A DNA stretch of 64,000 nucleotides, from positions 2,113,040 to 2,177,039 of the forward strand of contig NZ_OX373462.1 of NCBI RefSeq assembly GCF_947331815.1. Direction: 5' to 3'. Under the pieces are notes generated by a model that saw only the letters and a list, made by a program, of their open reading frames with translations, was not told the DNA's origin and made no database searches. The translations under genes and the position numbers were made by a program. Source of the stretch: Cyanobacterium sp. uoEpiScrs1. GTDB taxonomy: Bacteria; Cyanobacteriota; Cyanobacteriia; Cyanobacteriales; Microcystaceae. Positions 32,323 through 41,069 of the stretch are shown piece by piece; position 1 is the first letter of the stretch, and the number at the start of each line of letters is the position of its first letter.

Positions 32323-34254
32323 ATGAATCAATCTACTAAACAGCTGGTCGCAGTTAAAGAATTTTCTGATAAAAAGAAAGTTGTTTTAAATCTAGGTAAA
32401 TTACCTTGGCAACTATGGGTAATTGTTCTTATTCTTTCTTCGGGAACGGTAGGATTTACTGCTACTTCTATGCTACTGAAATTACCGAAATCCCCTCAAT
32501 GTACTAATATTTTCTGGCCAATCGCCTCAGCCTCGATGAGGATCTATTGTGCTCAAATTGAAGCAGAGCAGGGAACTATAGACAGCTTACTTAAGGCAAT
32601 TAATCTAGTAGAAGCCTTACCTTCGGATCATCCCCTCCGAAACGAAATTAACAAAAGTGTGGAAGGATGGGCAGTCACTATTCTTGATATTGCTGAAGAA
32701 AAATTCCAAAATGGAGAGCTCCAAGAAGCTATCATGATTGCTCGCAAAGTTCCTAGCCACGTTCAAGTCTATAACGTAGTTGAAGAGAGAATCCAAAAAT
32801 GGCGTTCACTATGGCAAAAAGGAGAAGAAATTTTTGCAGAAGTTGAAGAGAGATTACGAGAATCAGAATGGAATAAAGCCTTCCGTTCAGCGGTTAAACT
32901 GCTGAGCTTATCAAATAAATATTGGGCAACCGCTAAATATGATGCAACTGTTAAACAAATTCAATTAGCCCAGGAAGAGAGTAAAAAACTTAATAAAGCC
33001 TATCGAGTGTTTCGTCGAGGAGGAATCGATAATTGGTTGGCGGCGATTGCTGATGCAAAAAAAGTTCCTAATGATAGTTACGCGCACCGCGAGTCCCAAA
33101 ATTTAATCAAGGATGCTAAAAATAAGTTAGTAAATCATATCGAAGAGTTATTAGAAGCTCGTCATTGGCAGCCTCTCCTTGATGTGGTTGCTCGCCTTCC
33201 TCAGAGTCTTTTACTGACAGAAGAGGTAAATGACTGGAAAGCCTTGGCAAATGCAGGGATGGAAGCACAAATAGGTACGGTAGAAAGTCTAGAAATGGCA
33301 ATTACTTCAGCCCAATTAATTGATGAAGATCGCCCTCTACACCAAAAAGCACGAGATTTAATTAACCGTTGGCAGCTCGAAATAGAGGGGGTTACCCGTC
33401 TTAAAGAAGCTCAACACTTAGCCCGTGGGGGAACTATAAATGACTTGAATGCTGCTATTGCTTATGCTGAATTAATTCCCTCAGGTAACCCTCACTACCG
33501 AGAAGTACGTCAAAAAATTCAGGACTGGATCCTGGAGGTTCAACGAGTTGAAGATCAACCAATTTTAGATCAGGCTTTAAATATTGCCCGAGGGGGAACC
33601 ATTGTAGCTTTACAAAAAGCGATTACTAAAGCTAATCTGATTACTTACAACCGAACTCTTTATGATGAGGCACAAAGCAATATTCATCAGTGGCGTACGA
33701 CTATTCAAAGACAAGAGGATCAACCGATTCTTGATCAAGCTATCTTTTTAGGAAATTCTAAGAATTATAATAGTGCGATTCAGACTGCTAGACGAATTGG
33801 GCGAGGGCGGGTTCTTTTTCAAGAGGCTCAAAATAAAATTAGCCAATGGCAAAAGGAAATTAAAGCTCAAAAAGATATTCAAGAAGCTTATCTTATTGCC
33901 CAAGGAGGAACATTTCACGCTTTGAGATCAGCCATTGAAATTATTCGTAAAATTCCCAGATCTACTGAGGTTAGTAGTCGAAGTCGACAAGCACTTAATC
34001 GATGGAGTCATCAACTGTTATCTATTGCCGAAGATAAAGCTCGTCAAACTTTATTCCAAGAAGCTATTAATCTTGCCCGCATCATTCCGGCTGAGAGTAC
34101 TTCCTATCATAAGGCTCAAACTCAAATCAAAGCTTGGCAAAGAGAAATTAAAACTCTTACTCTTTCTACTCCTAGTGCTACAACTAAACCTCCTGCTTCT
34201 TCTCAGTCTGCGGTTCCACCAGCAAATAATCTTATCATTGAAACTAATCACTAA
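32323..34254 (+). CDS. Membrane-anchored helical-repeat protein, cyanobacterial, unknown function
   Basis: A 643-residue protein with one N-terminal membrane segment (about residues 28-50). A long all-helical region follows, made of repeated units of roughly 60-70 residues. Each unit has an alanine-rich helix ('ARGGTIxxLxxAIxxAxLI'), a spacer, and a conserved 'I..W..EI' helix end; I count at least five. The unit boundary 'EDQPILDQA' occurs twice (about 415 and 465). A proline- and threonine-rich tail ends the protein. Such proteins are often labelled 'chromosome segregation ATPase', but no ATPase motif is visible. A periplasmic or cytoplasmic scaffolding role would be inference. Confidence 0.7.
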   Translation: MNQSTKQLVAVKEFSDKKKVVLNLGKLPWQLWVIVLILSSGTVGFTATSMLLKLPKSPQCTNIFWPIASASMRIYCAQIEAEQGTIDSLLKAINLVEALPSDHPLRNEINKSVEGWAVTILDIAEEKFQNGELQEAIMIARKVPSHVQVYNVVEERIQKWRSLWQKGEEIFAEVEERLRESEWNKAFRSAVKLLSLSNKYWATAKYDATVKQIQLAQEESKKLNKAYRVFRRGGIDNWLAAIADAKKVPNDSYAHRESQNLIKDAKNKLVNHIEELLEARHWQPLLDVVARLPQSLLLTEEVNDWKALANAGMEAQIGTVESLEMAITSAQLIDEDRPLHQKARDLINRWQLEIEGVTRLKEAQHLARGGTINDLNAAIAYAELIPSGNPHYREVRQKIQDWILEVQRVEDQPILDQALNIARGGTIVALQKAITKANLITYNRTLYDEAQSNIHQWRTTIQRQEDQPILDQAIFLGNSKNYNSAIQTARRIGRGRVLFQEAQNKISQWQKEIKAQKDIQEAYLIAQGGTFHALRSAIEIIRKIPRSTEVSSRSRQALNRWSHQLLSIAEDKARQTLFQEAINLARIIPAESTSYHKAQTQIKAWQREIKTLTLSTPSATTKPPASSQSAVPPANNLIIETNH

Positions 34255-34995
34255 TAGTCTAAGGACACTTACGGAAAATAATCTATCTTCTCCCAGGTTA
34301 CCCGTAAGTTATTCTAAGTCTAAGTAATTAGAGATAAAAGAACAGAGGCTAGAATCGGTATTTATTGAATTTCGGTATCATAAATGTAAAGTTCTATTCC
34401 AGAGTCGCACTTAATTATTTTTATCAAAGATTCAGACCTGAAAAGTATTATTAGTCTGTCCCCTGATTAACAGCACTTATTGTAAAAAATAAATAAAAAA
34501 TATTTTTCATCTAGTCAATCATTTTTTGAATTCTATTATTCAGATTCATAGTAGGGGGATTAGACTAATAATACTTACAATAAAATATCCCCTACTTAAT
34601 TACTCCAAACAATGTTTTTTTATATAAAATTATTAAAATTTATTGAATTTTTTTTACATAAACTCCTCTGATAATGTCGTTAGTTGTATTAGATTTTAAC
34701 TATTTATATGACAACCAATATTAGGACATGCAAACAATTATAATATATCTTTTTTCTATCTATATTAGAGAGTAAACATCGAAGTAGGGTTTACAAAAGA
34801 TAAAGCAATCTTTACATCCCATCGCACAGTGCCCAGTACTCATCTTAGTATTGTAAATACTGGGCGCTGTCTCCGCTAATATCTTTTAGTCTAGATAAGT
34901 TTACATAAACTTTTGAATTGTGCAGAAGTATGAGGTGATGAGATTGTTACAAGAGCTACTAAGAAGGAGATCGTAATAATGGAGAAAGTAGTGAT
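34255..34995. other. Long convergent spacer with a GC-rich hairpin
   Basis: About 740 bases of AT-rich DNA between convergent genes. An 8-bp inverted repeat (AGTAGGGG/CCCCTACT, arms at 34550-34557 and 34589-34596) is present, and a stronger stem lies at 34826-34870. No protein-coding frame was recognised. Confidence 0.5.
34826..34870. repeat. GC-rich inverted repeat in a convergent spacer
   Basis: Arms 34826-34838 and 34858-34870 form a 13-bp stem (one U-G pair) around a 19-nt loop. It is much richer in G+C than its surroundings. It lies 126 bases beyond the HAD phosphatase stop (minus strand) and 570 bases beyond the helical-repeat gene, so it could be the HAD terminator or the end of a lost gene or small RNA. 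Confidence 0.55.
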
Positions 34996-35655
34996 TTAGA
35001 TGTTGTCTAAAACTCCAATAGTTTTTAATCGCGGATCACTAAAATCATGGATAATCAATTGAGCACCACATTCAGATAATACCTCGTCAGAATGAGTGGT
35101 AGAGATGCCTACGGTAAAAATTCCAGCACCTACGGCAGAATAAATACCAGTAGGAGAATCTTCAAAAACAAGGGCTTCATTGGGAGCGATGTTCAAGCAT
35201 CGTAAAGCTTCTTGATAAGGATAAGGGTCTGGTTTAGCTTTGGGTAATTCTTCCCCTACGATAACTGTCTCCCAGAATTCACGCAGTTTGAGTGTATTTA
35301 ACATAAAATCAGCATTAGAACGAGGGGCATTGGTTACAACCGCTGATTTAAGCTGACGATCCTTTATCCAATCGAGTAGGGTGGATAGTCCTATAAGTGG
35401 TTGCAATTGGTCTTTTGCTATTTCCCGAAAATAGGATTCTTTATCATCACTTAGTCGTTGAATTTCTTCCTCAGGAAGTTTTGGTAGCCATTGACGTAGA
35501 AAATCCGGGTTATGTCGACCATTGATATTTTGCTGGTAAAAAGATAGGTTAATATTTAACCCATATTTCTGTAGCCAAGATTGCCAGATTGAAAAGTGAA
35601 TCGTATCAGTATAGGCAATTGTTCCATCCAGATCAAAGATAATTGCTTTAAGCAT
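34996..35655 (-). CDS. HAD-superfamily phosphatase, beta-phosphoglucomutase-like
   Basis: A 219-residue cytosolic hydrolase of HAD subfamily I with an alpha-helical cap. Motif I 'DLDGT' at residues 8-12 holds the nucleophile and acid/base Asp. Motif II is 'VVTNAPRSN' (about 112-120). The lysine-bearing 'KAKPDPYPYQEAL' (about 138-150) and motif IV 'VFEDSPTGIYSA' (about 161-172) complete the set. The pattern of the last two motifs is that of beta-phosphoglucomutase and sugar-phosphate phosphatases, but the substrate cannot be told. The start at 35655 is ATG. Confidence 0.85.
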   Translation of the reverse strand: MLKAIIFDLDGTIAYTDTIHFSIWQSWLQKYGLNINLSFYQQNINGRHNPDFLRQWLPKLPEEEIQRLSDDKESYFREIAKDQLQPLIGLSTLLDWIKDRQLKSAVVTNAPRSNADFMLNTLKLREFWETVIVGEELPKAKPDPYPYQEALRCLNIAPNEALVFEDSPTGIYSAVGAGIFTVGISTTHSDEVLSECGAQLIIHDFSDPRLKTIGVLDNI

Positions 35656-36257
35656 TGTTTAATAAGAACATTTAGGTAATGCTACTGTTCGAAAATTATA
35701 ACACTTTTTAAATGATAAAATTCTATTATTAATAGAATTAGTCTAAGTTAGAAAAACACCTCCAGTTTGTTTTAGTTATTTATGAACATAAAACCGACAA
35801 TTCTTCTATTTATTCCTACTACAATAGGTAAGTCCAATCAAACATTACATTTCATTTGAAACTGACACCAGAGAAGGGCTAAACTTGGTCTTTCTATTAT
35901 ATAAGCTGGCAAGACTAGATATACAATACAGCAAATATCAAGTATCAGGTAGATTAAAGTTATAAACAATCTACATATGTCCGAATAGCAGTTTCTCACT
36001 ATGTATATTTCTTTTTTATTATTGTCTAATTACTTTTCTTATTTACTTATACAGACACCAGGGAAGGTGAACTTTATGCTCTTATCAAAACAAAATTTAT
36101 GAATATAGAGCAATGTTGTTCAAAACGCCTAATTGAAAATTTTGGCTAAGTCTTGGATAACGAAGTTAAATTAGAGTACGTAATGTATTTCTGTCTCGCT
36201 TTCCAGCTGTCGACCTACCAGTCTAAGCTAGGAGTGGATTAAACACAAGTTCTCTAG
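35656..36257. other. Spacer with possible coding relics
   Basis: About 600 bases between two minus-strand genes. Near 36120-36240 the minus strand shows two short open stretches in different frames with protein-like composition, which may be remnants of a gene, though chance is possible. A short near-repeat ACACCAGRGAAGG occurs twice (about 35866 and 36055). No intact gene is seen. Confidence 0.35.
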
Positions 36258-37886
36258 TTAAACGGGAACGAAAACGATTCCTTCAAAAGGATTTAACTTT
36301 AAAGTATCTTTGATAAATTCTCCCTTTGATCGAGCATGAGTAGATAAAAGGATTTTATATGATGAATTTCTTTGACAGGGTAATTTAGCTAAAGAAAATT
36401 GAGCGTTATCATTCGAAATATTAAGTGCAATCAAAACGTCCTTAGCCTCGTAAGATCTTATATATGCCAATACTGCGGGATCGTTTCCTAATACAGTCAA
36501 CCGGCCCAGACTCAGTGGAAGCCAAGACCGTCGTAATCTAATTAGGTTTTTGTAATAATTAAGGATGGAATTAGGATCGTCTATTTGTACAGCAACATTG
36601 CGTGTTTGATAATCCGTATTAAGCTTATACCAAGGTTGACCAGTTGTGAATCCTGCTTGAGATTGACTATTCCATGGCATCGGTGTACGACAGCCATCAC
36701 GACCTTTATAGTGTGGCCAACGAATGCGGCCTCGTGGGTCTTTAACTTCTTCGATGGTTTCTGGAGGACAATCTCGAAGTCCTAGTTCTTCTCCATAGTA
36801 TATGAAAGGTATACCTCGTAGAGTTAGCAATAAGGTAGCTAACAATTTTGCGATCGCATCAGAATTTTTTTTTGTAGCGTAACGACTGGTTGCCCGTTCA
36901 AAGTCATGATTACTTAAAACTAAAGTAGTTGGCAGATCTCCCAGAATTTGCTGACACTCTACAATTATTTCTCGAAAACAGTTCGCATTTCCCTGGGGGA
37001 GAGTACTTAAAAAAAAGTTAAAAGGCAATTGGATTTCATCATCGTTTTCTCCATAAAATTGTCTAATTTCATTAAAGTTAGGAACCCAAGTTTCTCCAAT
37101 TAATAAAGGATCATCTTGATGATTTGTTTTAATATGATGACGTAGTTTTTTTAAAATTTTATGGTTGTCGGGATGATTAATATTGTGAATAGGGTCTTGC
37201 TTGAATTGATAGATATTACGCAGATGCTCAGGAACCTCATCAAGTATAGGATTATCCTTCAACTCAGGATCTTCAACTAGATAATTAATGGCGTCCAACC
37301 GCAGTCCTGCAACCCCTTTATCTAACCAAAAATCACAAATACTAAACATTGCTTTAGCAACTTCTATATTACGCCAGTTAAGATCAGGTTGTTCATTATA
37401 GTGAAAATGATAATAATACTGGTTAGTCTTAGGGTCAAAAGTCCATGTTGATCGTTCAAATCCTTCCCAATTATTAGGGGGACTGCCATCGGGTTTACCG
37501 TCACGCCATATGTACCAATCTCGTTTTGAAGAAGTGCGAGAACGACGAGATTCAACGAAAAAAGGATGTTTGTCTGAGGTGTGATTCAATATGATATCAA
37601 CAATAATTTTTAAGTCCCGTTTGTTGGCTTCTGATATTAAATCTTCAAAGACTGACATATTTCCATAAAGACTATCAATATCCTTATGACTACTCACATC
37701 GTAACCGAAATCAACGTGAGGGGATTGATAAAATGGAGTAATCCAAATTGCATCAATTCCTAGTTCCTGTAAATAATCTAAACGATTTATTAGCCCTCTC
37801 AAATCTCCAATACCATCTCCATTAGAGTCTTGAAAACTACGAAGATATACTTGATAAAATACAGCTTTATTCCACCAACTAGACAT
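36258..37886 (-). CDS. GH13 alpha-glucosidase (alpha-amylase family)
   Basis: A 542-residue glycoside hydrolase of the oligo-1,6-glucosidase / alpha-glucosidase type. The N-terminus 'YQVYLRSFQDSNGDGIGDL' carries the calcium-binding DxNxDGxGDL loop typical of this subgroup. The catalytic residues are in place: nucleophile Asp in 'GLRLDAIN' (about 197), acid/base Glu in 'GETW' (about 264), and the transition-state Asp in 'LSNHDFER' (about 327). No signal peptide is seen, so it acts in the cytosol on maltose, sucrose-like or short glucan substrates (inference). The neighbouring HAD phosphatase on the same strand is a plausible sugar-phosphate partner but is 600 bases away. Confidence 0.88.
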   Translation of the reverse strand: MSSWWNKAVFYQVYLRSFQDSNGDGIGDLRGLINRLDYLQELGIDAIWITPFYQSPHVDFGYDVSSHKDIDSLYGNMSVFEDLISEANKRDLKIIVDIILNHTSDKHPFFVESRRSRTSSKRDWYIWRDGKPDGSPPNNWEGFERSTWTFDPKTNQYYYHFHYNEQPDLNWRNIEVAKAMFSICDFWLDKGVAGLRLDAINYLVEDPELKDNPILDEVPEHLRNIYQFKQDPIHNINHPDNHKILKKLRHHIKTNHQDDPLLIGETWVPNFNEIRQFYGENDDEIQLPFNFFLSTLPQGNANCFREIIVECQQILGDLPTTLVLSNHDFERATSRYATKKNSDAIAKLLATLLLTLRGIPFIYYGEELGLRDCPPETIEEVKDPRGRIRWPHYKGRDGCRTPMPWNSQSQAGFTTGQPWYKLNTDYQTRNVAVQIDDPNSILNYYKNLIRLRRSWLPLSLGRLTVLGNDPAVLAYIRSYEAKDVLIALNISNDNAQFSLAKLPCQRNSSYKILLSTHARSKGEFIKDTLKLNPFEGIVFVPV

Positions 37887-38452
37887 ATTTTATTTTCATT
37901 GGTTAGTTAATAATAGTAATTATATCTTAATAATATTAATAGTTGTCAAACACAAGAAAACTATTAATATTATTACTTCTTTGTACACTGTTATACATAG
38001 AAAATATTTAGTTTTTAACTAGAAACATATTGGTGTTTTTATTGTTCTACATAATTGTTTCAATAAAATATTTTCTGTAAGTGTAAACAAAACAGCTATT
38101 CAGTCAAAAATATTGGAGTAGTTGCCTTGTAAATTTTATATGATGATTAATCAATATAAAAGGGAAGGTTTATTGTCAGTAATAGAATAGTATAGTAACG
38201 ATAGATAGTGTATGAGTACTGGTCAGATTTTTAGATAGTTTACAGATAAAAGGGTGCAACATTAGACATATTAGCTTGACTGACTAATAGTAATAAAGCC
38301 TGATTGTAGACTACCTTTAATAATTTTTTGCAATAAATGGAATGGATAGATACCACTAACAGGTTAGTAATTGTCAAATTTTAGAGCACTTACAGAGTTT
38401 CTAAACCATATAAAAAAAGATTCAATGAGAATTAAGCATTTAAACTTTAGTG
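37887..38452. other. AT-rich spacer with a 17-bp hairpin
   Basis: About 565 bases between the HhH gene and the alpha-glucosidase gene, both on the minus strand. It carries the inverted repeat at 37928-37975 and otherwise shows no recognised gene. Confidence 0.5.
37928..37975. repeat. Perfect 17-bp inverted repeat
   Basis: Arms 37928-37944 and 37959-37975 are perfectly complementary and separated by a 14-nt loop. It lies 41 bases upstream of the alpha-glucosidase start on the minus strand, too far (about 480 bases) from the HhH stop to be an obvious terminator. It may lie in the 5' leader of the glucosidase transcript. Confidence 0.75.
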
Positions 38453-38992
38453 TCAGAATTGTAAATAGTGCATCAGCTCGGAGATAATCGATCCTGTCAG
38501 AGTTAATCGTTGTTGTAAATCAACAAAGTTCTTATAAGAACCATGCTTGTAACGATCGTTGATAATATTTTGGGCAAAATTAGCATCAATAAGGGGAATA
38601 TCTTGAAGTTGTTCTAGAGTAGCATTGTTGATATTAACTCGTTGAGATGTTAGACAACTTTGGGGATCACGATAGGAGAAAATAAGAATAGGAGCTAGGG
38701 GTTTAAGACTCTGTGTGGGAATGCTTAAGGCAGCGGCTAAGTCTTCAATGCAGAGTAGCTCTACTCCCATGGATATTAACTCTACTAGAACTCGCCCCTG
38801 ATGAATAGAAAGCCCAGGCAATCTTAACCAATCATCTACACCTGCTTGATTGACATCAATTGTTACTCCTAATTCTGCTGCGATCGCAACTTCTTCGAGG
38901 GAACAGAACCTATAGTAAGGATCATTTAGAATCCGCTTACGGATAGCTTGCCGATTAAAGTTAAGCTTTTTCGACCACCTAGAGAGCATCAT
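38453..38992 (-). CDS. Helix-hairpin-helix (ComEA-like) protein
   Basis: A 179-residue protein with two helix-hairpin-helix regions. The first has 'AELGVTIDVNQAGVDDWLRLPGLSIHQGRVLVEL' character and the second 'VNINNATLEQLQDIPLIDANFAQNI' (about residues 123-147). The layout matches the ComEA/T2SK-like HhH family, which binds DNA non-specifically; here there is no signal peptide. Its role is unknown. An alternative start is the next codon (ATG 38989). Confidence 0.75.
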   Translation of the reverse strand: MMLSRWSKKLNFNRQAIRKRILNDPYYRFCSLEEVAIAAELGVTIDVNQAGVDDWLRLPGLSIHQGRVLVELISMGVELLCIEDLAAALSIPTQSLKPLAPILIFSYRDPQSCLTSQRVNINNATLEQLQDIPLIDANFAQNIINDRYKHGSYKNFVDLQQRLTLTGSIISELMHYLQF

Positions 38993-39292
38993 AAATTAGT
39001 CCAGAAAAAATTAAAAGATTATGTTGTCTTTAACTCTTATTGATGATACCAAATTCCAACAATGACCCCCTAGTCTTCTTCTGTCCCCTCATATTTTGCA
39101 GCTAATTCTGTCTAATAAAGATAGCAATAGAATTGAAATGTAAATAGCCAATTTCTCTATCTTGTGGCATAATCTTGCGAATGGGGTAATTATCTAAGTC
39201 CCAAGCAGGTTATAGTGATCGACATGATCAGGTAACGTGCACAAAATAAAATCTAGCTACAACGGACATATCGTTAAGGTGTGAGGAAAACT
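38993..39292. promoter_or_regulatory. Divergent spacer before the LCP gene
   Basis: About 300 bases between the HhH gene (minus) and the LCP gene (plus). A purine-rich AGGAAA at 39284-39289 supports the GTG at 39293 as the start of the plus-strand gene. No operator was recognised. Confidence 0.35.
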
Positions 39293-40726
39293 GTGTCAGT
39301 CAAAAAAACCTATCCGAAAAGTCCTGTCCTAAGTAAACCTCTATCCCTAAAAAAGCCTAAGTCCAAAACGCAAAGGGGGAACTGGTTATTGATTGGATTG
39401 GGATTAACCACAGTCTCCCTGATTTCTGCTATGGCTGGTGCTTTTCTTTCAATATCGTTTTCTGCTACTCCTCTAAGACAAAGTAGTCTAACTCCTGGAC
39501 AAGAAAAAGTTTTTAGTAAAGATGGCACTATTGCTTATAAAAAACTACGTTTACCTGAGTTGAGTCGTCCTGTTAATCTCTTGGTATTAGGAACTAAAGT
39601 ATTAACCTCTGAGGTTAATCAAAAAACCGAAGAAGACTTAGGGTATCATGCATTAGTCAATTCTTTTAAAGGGCTATCAGATACAATGCTTCTATTGCGT
39701 TTTGATCCTAATCAAGATAAGCTCAGACTTTTATCAATCCCTAGGGATACTCGAGCTAATATTGGTCGAGGAATTCGAAAAATTAATGAAGCCAATTATT
39801 ATGGAGGAGCAGCCCTAGCTGCCGAGGCCGTTAGTACCCTTTTGGAAGGAGTTCCTATTGATCGTTATGTAAGGGTAAACATTCAAGGGGTAGAAAAAGT
39901 GATTGATGCTTTGGGAGGCGTTAGTCTTTATGTCCCCAAAAATATGAAATACACTGATCATAGTCAACATCTTTATATTGACCTTAAACAGGGAAAACAA
40001 CGCCTGGACGGAGAAAAAGCAATCGACTTTTTACGCTTTCGATATGACCGCTATGGAGACATAGGACGTGTACAACGACAACAAATGTTAATGCGGGCAG
40101 TGGTTGAACAAGCTCTTAGACCCCAAACAGTTTTAAAAATGCCTGAAATTCTTTCCGTGATTGGGACCTACATTGATACTAATTTAACTGTTGAAGAGTT
40201 AGTCGCTTTAGCTGGGTTTGCTGCCCAGACTAAACGATCCAACGTGGAGATGCTGATGGTTCCTGGAGGATTTAGTGGCGATGGAAAACAGGATATAAGC
40301 TATTGGGTTCCTTACCCTCGTAAAATCAGAGAAATGGTTGCGGACTATTTCGATCATGGTAGTTCTCAAGACTTTGAAAATAAAAAAACCACTCGTTTGA
40401 GAATTGCAATTCAAGATAGTGTAGGGGACTCAAAAGCCGTGGAAGCTATAGTTGACTACTTACGAGAGAGGGGTTATAGTCATATTTTTGTAAGTGATAA
40501 CTGGGGAGAAGCCTTGGCAACTACTCGCATTGTTGCGCAACAAGGAGATGATTTAGGAGCAGCTTCATTAAGAGCTACTTTAGGGGTAGGAGAAGTCTTG
40601 GTCGAAAGTACTGGAGCTCTTTCCTCTGACATTACAATCGTATTAGGCCAAGATTGGCAGCAACAGTATCCTCTTTTTAAAAATTCTTCTGAAGAAAAAT
40701 TCTTACAAACTCAACACAACAATTAA
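39293..40726 (+). CDS. LytR-CpsA-Psr (LCP) family cell-wall glycopolymer ligase
   Basis: A membrane-anchored phosphotransferase that attaches glycopolymers to peptidoglycan. It has a basic N-terminus, a membrane segment (about residues 30-55), an extracytoplasmic LCP domain and a C-terminal LytR_C domain. In the LCP domain the conserved 'GLSDTMLLLRFDP', 'LLSIPRDTRANI' and 'FLRFRYDRYGDIGRVQRQQ' carry the Asp and Arg residues that bind pyrophosphate lipids. I chose GTG 39293 because AGGAAA precedes it at a good distance; GTG 39281 is also possible and adds four residues. A palindrome spans the stop codon. Confidence 0.88.
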   Translation: MSVKKTYPKSPVLSKPLSLKKPKSKTQRGNWLLIGLGLTTVSLISAMAGAFLSISFSATPLRQSSLTPGQEKVFSKDGTIAYKKLRLPELSRPVNLLVLGTKVLTSEVNQKTEEDLGYHALVNSFKGLSDTMLLLRFDPNQDKLRLLSIPRDTRANIGRGIRKINEANYYGGAALAAEAVSTLLEGVPIDRYVRVNIQGVEKVIDALGGVSLYVPKNMKYTDHSQHLYIDLKQGKQRLDGEKAIDFLRFRYDRYGDIGRVQRQQMLMRAVVEQALRPQTVLKMPEILSVIGTYIDTNLTVEELVALAGFAAQTKRSNVEMLMVPGGFSGDGKQDISYWVPYPRKIREMVADYFDHGSSQDFENKKTTRLRIAIQDSVGDSKAVEAIVDYLRERGYSHIFVSDNWGEALATTRIVAQQGDDLGAASLRATLGVGEVLVESTGALSSDITIVLGQDWQQQYPLFKNSSEEKFLQTQHNN

Positions 40727-40738
40727 TTGTTGTGTTGA
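40711..40738 (+). terminator. 28-bp perfect palindrome over the LCP stop codon
   Basis: Two 14-nt arms (40711-40724 and 40725-40738) abut with no spacer and are perfectly complementary. The TAA stop of the LCP gene (40724-40726) lies at the centre. It may be an intrinsic terminator, although no T-run follows; the tRNA-Leu gene starts 68 bases later. Confidence 0.5.
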
Positions 40739-40805
40739 AATATCATCAGGTCTAGGATATTGACTTTTGTTTTTTTTTAAACTACAATAGTGGACTGGTA
40801 TATAA

Positions 40806-40886
40806 GCGGACGTGGCGGAATTGGTAGACGCGCTAGATTTAGGTTCTAGTGTCTTTGGCGTAAGAGTTCGAGTCTCTTCGTCCGCA
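40806..40886 (+). tRNA. trnL-UAG: tRNA-Leu (anticodon UAG)
   Basis: The acceptor stem pairs GCGGACG (40806-40812) with CGTCCGC (40879-40885), followed by discriminator A at 40886. The D-loop 'AATTGGTAGAC', the anticodon stem CTAGA/TCTAG with loop TTTAGGT (anticodon TAG), a variable arm, and the T-arm GAGTTCGAGTCTC are all present. The long variable region and A73 agree with a leucine tRNA. The CCA end is not encoded. It reads CUN codons. Confidence 0.97.
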
Positions 40887-41069
40887 TTTTGTTAAGTGAT
40901 AATCAATAAATTTTGTCTTAAAATATCATTATCATGGTATCGATTCTGTCAAAACAGAGTATAAGTAAACGTTGTATGAAATTGTATTGGTTTCTCTATT
41001 AGATGTAGATATCCTTAGAATAAGGTATCTTCTTTTGTTAAAGCAACAATATAACCTCTTTTGTACTGA

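Noticed and set aside
36584-36785. 66-codon plus-strand frame within the alpha-glucosidase gene
   Set aside because: It is antisense to an intact GH13 gene with all catalytic residues.
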